Shown here one piece after another: positions 57,306-64,000 of a stretch of DNA of 64,000 nucleotides. The notes below the pieces were generated by a model. The model was not told the DNA's origin and made no database searches. It saw only the letters and a program-made list of their open reading frames with translations. Position 1 is the stretch's first letter; each line of letters opens with the position of its first letter. Origin of the DNA: Mixophyes australis (lineage: Eukaryota > Chordata > Amphibia > Anura > Limnodynastidae); the NCBI GenBank assembly GCA_036250195.1, contig JAVHZZ010000002.1, positions 71,538,205 to 71,602,204 of the forward strand, in the 5' to 3' direction. The translations under genes were made by a program, and so were the position numbers.

Positions 57306-57862
57306 TAAGGATGTTATTAATGCCTACTGTACATAAAATGCATTTTTACAGTTGCTCTCAATTGTAAACACATATTCTGGCATATGCATCCGTCGTCACT
57401 ATTACCGATACTTACACCTGTCCTATAGCTGGTGCAAGTGATCCGGCTAACAATCATGTACCTGAGAGATACCCAGAACATTCGGATGAATGTGCATGTG
57501 CTCGGCCTTAGCACACCTTTACTCTACATTGCCTACATGTATACGCCTCTTCCCTCCTCTGTTCCGCAAATTGTAGGCTGTCGTAAGTGTCATTTGTGTT
57601 TCACCTTGAATTGCATGCATTTGCGTTCACTGGCATAAAGTCAGTTTCTGAGCATGCGCAGAGCACTTTCACGCAAAATTGTGTAGCACGGTGGCTAAGT
57701 GGTTAGCACTTCTGCCTCACAGCACTGGGGTCATGAGTTCAATTCCCGACCGTGGCCTTATCTGTGTGGAGTTTGTATATTCTCCCCGTGTTTGCGTGGG
57801 TTTCCTCCCACACTCCAAAAACATACTAGTATGTTAATTGGCTGCTATTAAAATTGACCCTA

Positions 57863-57902
<40 letters not shown>

Positions 57903-58070
57903 CATGTTAGGGGATTTAGACTGTAAGCTCCAATGGGGCAGGGACTGATGTGAATGAGTTCTCTGTACAGCGCAGCGGAATCAGTGGTGCTATATAAATA
58001 AATGGTGATGATGATGAAAATACGGCACACAACAGGACTTGCGTCTGAAGATTAATCAGGCTCATAGAAT
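57306..58070. mobile_element. MITE right half, split by a SINE
   Basis: 57310-57683 matches the right half of the MITE at 5602-7979 (ACTGTACATAA, AACACATATTCTGGCAT, TAAGTGTCA). After the SINE it resumes at 58017 and ends with ATTAATCAGGCTC, a decayed form of the family end. The left half is absent or unrecognised. Confidence 0.6.
57684..58016 (+). mobile_element. tRNA-derived SINE with L2-type tail
   Basis: The head has a box A-like GTGGCTAAGTGGTTAGC and box B-like AGTTCAATTCC at 57736-57746, the internal Pol III promoter arrangement. A TG microsatellite lies at about 57865-57893. The tail has ACTGTAAGCTCCAATGGGGC and GTGCTATATAAATAAATGGT, ending in ATG repeats like the L2 at 48665. AAAAT occurs at both borders and may be the TSD. 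Confidence 0.88.
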
Positions 58071-58678
58071 GTAGCACATACACAGAGGCTTATTTAGCAA
58101 TCTGCAGCAATAAGGCTGATTTTCTATCGCCACTTGTTAAGACAATAGATAATTACTTATCAACTGAATTCATCAATAAAATATTGATATATTGATATAC
58201 ATGCTGGGAGTTGTAAGGCTTAACTTACCGCTTCACCAGGTCAGTCTCGTGGGATATGATCATACATGACCCGGCTAAGTCTGGGCTTCCATGTACCACA
58301 TGGATGTTGTCATATAACACATACAAAATACTGTTTTCCATAATAAAAATCAATTAGCATCCTCCCTCTTCTCAGGTATAGGGATCTATTTGTGAAAGTG
58401 TGGAGAGTTCTATTGCCGGCTTCACCCTATACAACCTATATATAATAAGGGGGTTTCCTGCCAGCTAATAACACCCCCGCTGGCAGTAAGTTTCGCCTAT
58501 ATGATAAGTACTTGTATTGCCATCTCAGCATGGTGTTAATAAAACAAATGCATTTGAAAAATGTTTTAGTTTAGGAATAAAGCATTTTAATGAAGTAATG
58601 TTTGAAAAAAATATTAATTTAATATACTAAATAATACTAAAAAAAAGTGTTTAGTAAAGAATTTTAAAGAAACAATAT
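58071..58678. other. No recognisable feature
   Basis: No supported gene or element. Confidence 0.45.
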
Positions 58679-58683
58679 ATATG

Positions 58684-60265
58684 TGTTAGGAGCCATGGCG
58701 GCCAGGGGGACCACTGCGACTCTCTGCTTCTCCCCGACGTCCCGGCCGTCTTCATGACGACCGGGACGTCACTTCCTGTTTCTCGGTCCCGACCGTTGCC
58801 AAGGCTCTAATCAGCGCACCCCGGCATTTCAGAGCAGCCGGACGCATGCACTGAAACAAGTACAGCCTGTGGGCTGATTAACTAAGTGTCCAATTACCTG
58901 CTCCTGTGGTCTGTTACAGGGCAAAGCCCTGATTGGTCTATGTCCCTATTTAAGGCAGGTTATAGCATCCTGTTTATCTAACCTGCTTCTGTGCTGTGTT
59001 TGGTGATAGCCTTTTGGATTGACTTCTGTGTATGACTCCTGCCTGTATCTTGGACTCTGCATGCTTGCCTGTGACCCCGACACTTTGGCCTGTACCTTGG
59101 ACCCCGCTATATTGCCTGTGACCCTGACTTATGGCGTGTTACCTGACCATTCTGCTTGCTAGTGACCTCTGACCTCAGTTTATGTCTGACCATCCGCTGC
59201 CATCTACTCTGTCTCCTGGCCTGCTGCTACGGTTCTGTATTACAAAGCCCCTCTCTCATCTCGCTTCCCTTCGATCTGTACTTAACGCAGTCGCTAGGCT
59301 TATCTTCCTTTCTCGCTGCTCCTCTTCTGTCTCCCCCCTCTACCAATCCCTCCACTGGCTCCCCTTCCCCTACAGAACTCTGTTCAAGCTCCTCACTCTT
59401 ACATACAAGGCCCTCGCCAACGCCACTGCACCGTACATCTCCACACTCCTATCTATTCACGCTCCATCCCATCCTCTCCGATCTGCCAATGACCGTCGCC
59501 TATCTTCCCCCCTCATCACCTCCTCCCACGTGCGTATCCAAGACTTCGCCCGCGCTGCCCCCCTCCACTGGAACAAGCTCCCTCCCTCCATCAGGACTTC
59601 CCCTAATCTGTCCAGTTTCAAACGGGCTTTAAAAACCCACCTTTTTCTTAAAGCCTTCCAGTCTCCCACTTAACTACCTACCTTATCCTCTGCCTCTCCC
59701 CCTTCTTTCCCCTTCCCTGCCTCCGTCCCTCTACTCTCCCTCTCTCCCCTGCGTTTCTCCGTCTGTCCACCCCTCCCCTTAGATTGTACGCTCCACTGAG
59801 CAGGGCCATCTCTCCTCCTGTTTCCACCACTTCTAACTCTGCTCTCCAGCTACTTTGCCCTCCTCCTCGAGGGCCCTCCTCCCCCCTCTGGGGGTCTCCC
59901 TGTCTTCCGCGCCCTCCTTTTGGGCCCCGTCATTTGCGGATACTCCCCCCGCTCTCACTAGCTGTGCATTGAGCTTACTGAGTTACTGTGCTTTATGTTT
60001 ACTGTACTGTGCTGTCTCACCTTGTAATGTAATTCGTTTTTGTCCCTGTACGGCGCCACGGACACCTTGTGGCGCCCTATAAATAAAAATTAATAATAAT
60101 AATAATAATAATAATAAAAACAAACTTGCACTACGTCTGGAGTTAAGTCCTGGCGGCATCTGAGTACCGGTGAGCGTATAAAGCTCTATGGGACAGGTGG
60201 CTGCTAAAGGTGAAGACCTCCGCCAACTAGTTCTGTAAGTTTGTGAACAGACCGTCAGCCTAACA
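58684..60265 (+). mobile_element. Solo LTR containing a nested L2
   Basis: Begins TGTTAGGAGCC and ends GCCTAACA (TG...CA with a 7-bp inverted end). An exact 5-bp TSD, ATATG, flanks it at 58679-58683 and 60266-60270. A promoter-like GATTGGTC and TATTTAAGGC lie near 58932-58953. Without the L2 the LTR is about 0.7 kb. No internal retroviral-type genes are present. Confidence 0.88.
59240..60118 (+). pseudogene. L2-type LINE ORF2 C-terminus and 3' UTR
   Basis: The open frame ending at 59673 carries the usual L2 C-terminal blocks: SVLNAVARLIF, LHWLPFPYRTLFKLLTLTYK, FARAAPLHWNKLP and FKRALKTHLFLKAF. It then stops. The 3' UTR has AGATTGTACGCTCCACTGAG and TGTGGCGCCCTATAAATAAA, with an AAT repeat tail at 60083-60115. 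In the family this region follows the reverse transcriptase. The copy is 5'-truncated, but this segment is unbroken, so it is younger than the L2 at 35.7-39 kb. Confidence 0.88.
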
Positions 60266-60270
60266 ATATG

Positions 60271-62349
60271 TCATATTTTGTATATAATGTTTGTGTCTCT
60301 GTATGTTTTTGTGTTTTATTTTTATTTTTTTAATAAGCTTTTAGTTCCATCTCGCAACCAGGCTCATGTGTGGGCACAACAACAGATACTGGCCTGGCAA
60401 AGAGAAAGTCAACTTTTACTGCTCCTGCCAGTAATAACACTACAGCTGAGTAGCGCTCAGCTGCCTCAGTAATATCTCCTTATTGCCGCTTATCATACTA
60501 ATCTCCATGATGGGTTCATTAATAATAAATAGGCCCTCGTGTAGCTGATGGCGTTTGCTAAGTCTGGACCTACACCTGTGTAGCATATCTGGCATGAAAT
60601 CTCACTACACATGCCCTGAAATTAAACATACACGTTTGCACGAAATTCATATCTGCATCTGACCCCTGCGACCCCTTATGACTTCAAAGGAGGAATGATA
60701 TAGTGAAGGGGTGGACTAAATCTACAAGGCCGGTGCTACTGCCAGATGACAGTGATGACCAACACGGCATTACTTCTTTATTTCTGATTGGATGATTGCA
60801 ACAACATTTAGTCGCCGTTAATTACCATCTACACATGTATCTCAGTAGCTAGCACAGAAAAACTGTACACACTGAAGATTTATTTTCTGACGAATAGTGC
60901 ATTTATGTTTATTTAATTCGTTAGTTAAAATAATAGATTAAAAAAATATATATCTCAGATATATGGAATATATTGAAAAAAATTATAGTTAATTTTGTTT
61001 TTGCTTTTCTTTCTGTTGATTTGTAATGTTATTGCTACCATTTGTTACTTTAGTTTATGATTATATAAAAGGTATAATTGAGAAAGTTCACACATGTGAG
61101 TTCTGATGTGAAATCTTTGTAAATACACATTTAATAAACCCAGTGCAATGCTCCAAAAAACTACTATCAGCCCTATGTGTGTCACTATCTACGCTTATGG
61201 CGAAATTACACTGATTCGATGAAGTTCATATTCCGTTGAAACGTATCTTAAGAAACATTTGTCTTTTGTAAACAAGTAAAATACACACATTTTGCGTTCT
61301 GACTTGAATAAGGCCCATACAGTATATAAAGGCTTATAGGCTGCTTGCTTGAGTTCCAATAAGATTGTAAATTATAAGTTGTGCAGTCTCGTGGAACAAT
61401 CTGAAATGGAACAAGAAGCGTTCAGATCACTGCAGTGCAACTCATGATAAGCACAATAACTCAAATATGTATGTTCTCATATGGTACAGTGGCTAATTCT
61501 CAACTGGTGTTAAAAAAGCATGTTAAATGCATAATGTCACCTAATAGTGCCATGTTCATTTTGTTCACTTATGATTTCTGTAAATATGTTATAAAATAAA
61601 TCATTACAGGCTCTAGTCTGCAAGACTCAGTGTTAAATGTTTATTTTTTTACTAAGTTACAAATGGAAATGTGATAACCATTCCAGAATGGGAAAGTGCC
61701 GTGTTTTAAGGCTCCATTAAATGTTTCTTTCACCACTTTGCACAGGACATTTATTATGTGTGAGTAATGGTGGCTTATGTGAGGGTTTGTTAAACACCCT
61801 GGTATTATAAATGTTCTGAGAATACAGAATCATGTATGTGGAATCCACCGCAACATAAAGATGCGGCTACAAATCCAGATGAGTAGCTGATGGGTAGAAC
61901 ATCTCGTGCAGTGGACAGATCCTCCTGGAGCTCTTATTCACTCTGTCAGTGCTCATGGTTCAGTAATACATCAACATTAACCCTTTCAAGGTGCACCACA
62001 ACAAACATTGCTTATTGTTTCTTTTAACCTCTTCATTACCGGAGATGTTTGGCACCTCATTGACCACAACTAGTTTAATGTTTCTGAGCTGTGTATTGCT
62101 GGAAATAACCTTTTTCTTAATCTACCCAAGTGATTTTTATACATTTTTTGCTTTGTTTGTTTGTTTTTGGAACTATATTTAAATAAATACCTTTGTTTTA
62201 CTGTGTGGGCTTCAGATAAGGAAAATCCACAAACAAAATCATTCATATTTCTTCCCATAACCATTGTCATACAGTTACTGAAACTCCAAATACCCCAAAA
62301 TGCAGTTGTCTAAGTATAGGGATACTAAATGCATGCACTTTTACTCAAG
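60271..62349. other. No supported gene; possible decayed MITE
   Basis: AT-rich. GACTTGAATAAGGCCCATAC near 61300 could be a decayed GGGCCTGATTCA-type end, but no partner was found. Confidence 0.4.
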
Positions 62350-62357
62350 GGCTATGG

Positions 62358-62566
62358 CATACTTGCCAACTCTCCCGGAGTGTGGCAAAATCCTAGTGAA
62401 GTGGGCAGAATTAGGTCACAAACGCCTCGATTCCTGGTGACGCGTTTTGCATCATAACATCACGGGGGCGGGTCCAAAATGAAGTGGATTTTGGAGGCCC
62501 GCCCCCCGTGACGCCCACCTCCCCCGCAGGCTCCCGGATACCAACATTGTAAAGTTGGTAATTATG
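62358..62566. mobile_element. hAT-type MITE, CATACTTGCC family, 209 bp
   Basis: Starts CATACTTGCCAACTCTCCCG and ends AAAGTTGGTAATTATG, with exact TSD GGCTATGG at 62350-62357 and 62567-62574. It shares its interior (GTGAAGTGGGCAGAATTAG, GACGCGTTTTGC) with 62669-62990. Confidence 0.93.
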
Positions 62567-62596
62567 GGCTATGGATGTTATATGGCCAGAAACTTA

Positions 62597-63058
62597 GGGC
62601 TAGATTTACTAAGCTGCGGGTTTGAAAAAGTGGGGATGTTGCCTATAGCAACCAATCAGATTCTAGCTCATATTTGCCAACTCTCCCGGAATGTCCGGGA
62701 GACTCCCGCATTTTGCGAGTGTCTCCCAGACTCCCGGGTGAGTGTGGCAATCTCCCGAATTCTGCCCACTTCACTAGGAAGTGCCCCACTTCCTAGTGAA
62801 GTGGGCAGAATTAGCTCCCAAACGGCCCGGGGAATCGCGGCGTTTGGCCCCGCTGTCAAATGACGCGTTTTGCGTCATGACATCACGGGGGGCGGGTCCA
62901 AAATGCCGCTCATTTTAGAGCCCCGACCCCATCACGCCCACCTCCCATGACAGGCTCCCGGAAACCAACTATTCAAAGTTGGTAAGTATGTTCTAGCTGT
63001 CATTTTGTATAGGCAACATCCCCTCTTTTTCACACCCGCAGCTTAGTAAATCTAGCCC
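62597..63058. mobile_element. Harbinger-like palindromic MITE
   Basis: Ends GGGCTAGATTTACTAAGC and GCTTAGTAAATCTAGCCC are exact inverted repeats. TTA flanks both sides (62594-62596, 63059-63061), the target expected for PIF/Harbinger elements. The 140-bp element is a hairpin with a loop of about 30 bases, and another hAT-type MITE sits in that loop. Confidence 0.88.
62669..62990. mobile_element. hAT-type MITE nested in hairpin loop, 322 bp
   Basis: Starts CATATTTGCCAACTCTCCCG and ends AAAGTTGGTAAGTATG, with exact TSD TTCTAGCT at 62661-62668 and 62991-62998. Same family as 62358-62566, with an extra inner palindrome around ACTAGGAAGTGCCCCACTTC. Confidence 0.93.
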
Positions 63059-63612
63059 TTAATGTTTAACTTTCTAGCAACATCTTTTTTAAAAAGAAAA
63101 ACATCTTTTTTCTCGTTTTTCATTTTTTATTTTCTCTTTATCAGGGGGAACTTGGCAGTTGCCAGAAACATCACTAGGACATTCTTCTCTTCAACACACT
63201 GGATCTAATAGTGACAAATATAGCAGCTGCTACAAGTTCCAGTTCAGCATGGATCTATTAGTACTGCCTTATTCAAGTCTCCTCTACACCTGTCTGGGCC
63301 TGTCTTCCTTGTATAAATCCCATGTGATGTCACATGGTGATGTCACAGGATTGCCCGTTGTAGAATGGAGAAGCACATGGCACATAGAAAAACTGTTATA
63401 TAATAGTTAAATCAAATTTATGAAGCTAAAAAACTTACTACCCTTACACAAATTGTTTAATGTTAGATTGTTTGAAGAAAGCATTTAATGATAGGAGAGG
63501 TAAATAAAGCCTGTACCTTTACACAAGTTTGTGCAAATGACCAGTCACCTCAAAAAATAATCCAATTTGAAAATACACGGATCTGATATTGGATGTAAAT
63601 GATATCCTATCT

Positions 63613-63759
63613 CAGTGTTGGCTAACCTGTGACACTCCAGCTGTTGTGAAACTACAAGTCCCAGCGTACCCTTCCAGCACTAAGATGCTATATATTGGCA
63701 CAGCATGCTGGGACTTGTAGTTTCACAACACCAGGAGTGTCACACGTTATCCAACACTG
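63613..63759. mobile_element. Palindromic hAT-type MITE, 147 bp
   Basis: Starts CAGTGTTGGCTAACCTGTGA and ends with the complement form TATCCAACACTG. Flanked by TCCTATCT and TTCTATCT (7 of 8). The interior has the AAACTACAAGTCCCAGC palindrome common in frog genomes. Confidence 0.85.
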
Positions 63760-64000
63760 TTCTATCTGAACCATCACTATTCTTTAATGATTTGTTTAGA
63801 GATACATTGTCATATTTGATTACCATCACATATAACAATAGCGATATTTTGGAACTAAAAACAATTGCACTGGGCAACTAAATTGATGCATATATGACTA
63901 GTAGAGATGAATTATATAATGAGCTCCAAGGTTCATACTTTAGCATGTCATGACCAGCCTCACTTGCGCATGAGTGACGTGTGGGAAGAGTTAATCAGAA

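Noticed and set aside
58684..60265. An intact retrovirus or LTR retrotransposon
   Set aside because: There is one TG...CA unit with one TSD and no gag or pol sequence between LTRs. The only coding sequence is a nested L2 fragment, so this is a solo LTR.

Overview
The window looks like repeat-rich, non-coding DNA from a vertebrate, most likely an amphibian and probably a frog. The reasons are Tx1-type, L1-type and L2-type LINE remnants, abundant hAT DNA transposons and palindromic MITEs with ends such as GGGCCTGATTCATTAAG, a tRNA-derived SINE with a LINE-like tail, and short solo LTRs. I found no host protein-coding gene, no rRNA or tRNA gene, and nothing prokaryotic. The species call is an inference; the element calls rest on ends, target-site duplications (TSDs) and protein motifs read directly.

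Layout. 1-4.0 kb: a broken plus-strand L1 with ORF1 and ORF2 remnants. 4.5-9.6 kb: MITEs and hAT elements, including a three-level nest (5602-7979 holds 5633-7313, which holds 5896-6323). 11.3-24.7 kb: one old minus-strand Tx1-like LINE, split by a palindromic MITE (23757-23946), a TA-flanked MITE (20578-22353) and a large hAT element, E1 (12145-20395, TSD CTTCAAAT). E1 has a promoter-like start, leader repeats and an open 1019-codon transposase frame. Its last codons come from another hAT element (16504-18283, TSD ACGACATC). 25.6-31.9 kb: two hAT-type composites dominated by minisatellites. 33.2-39.0 kb: a MITE, then a broken minus-strand L2-type LINE cut by a 1.2-kb solo LTR (TSD AGGGT). 42.9-47.5 kb: a second hAT element, E2 (TSD ACTGCAAC), related to E1, with an 11-copy 100-bp leader array, an N-terminal transposase frame and an inverted remainder. 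48.7-64 kb: L2 tails, two SINEs, an inverted-repeat element with telomere-like repeats inside (53580-54191), a solo LTR with an L2 inside it (58684-60265), and a cluster of short hAT and Harbinger-like MITEs at the end.

The main themes are repeated nesting, hAT elements that carry private tandem arrays, and a promoter block (TCTCGCGATA, then a TATA box 19 bp later) shared by E1 and E2. E1 is the only element here with a nearly complete transposase frame, so it could in principle have mobilised related non-autonomous copies; that is inference. Stretches not listed as features hold nothing I can support.
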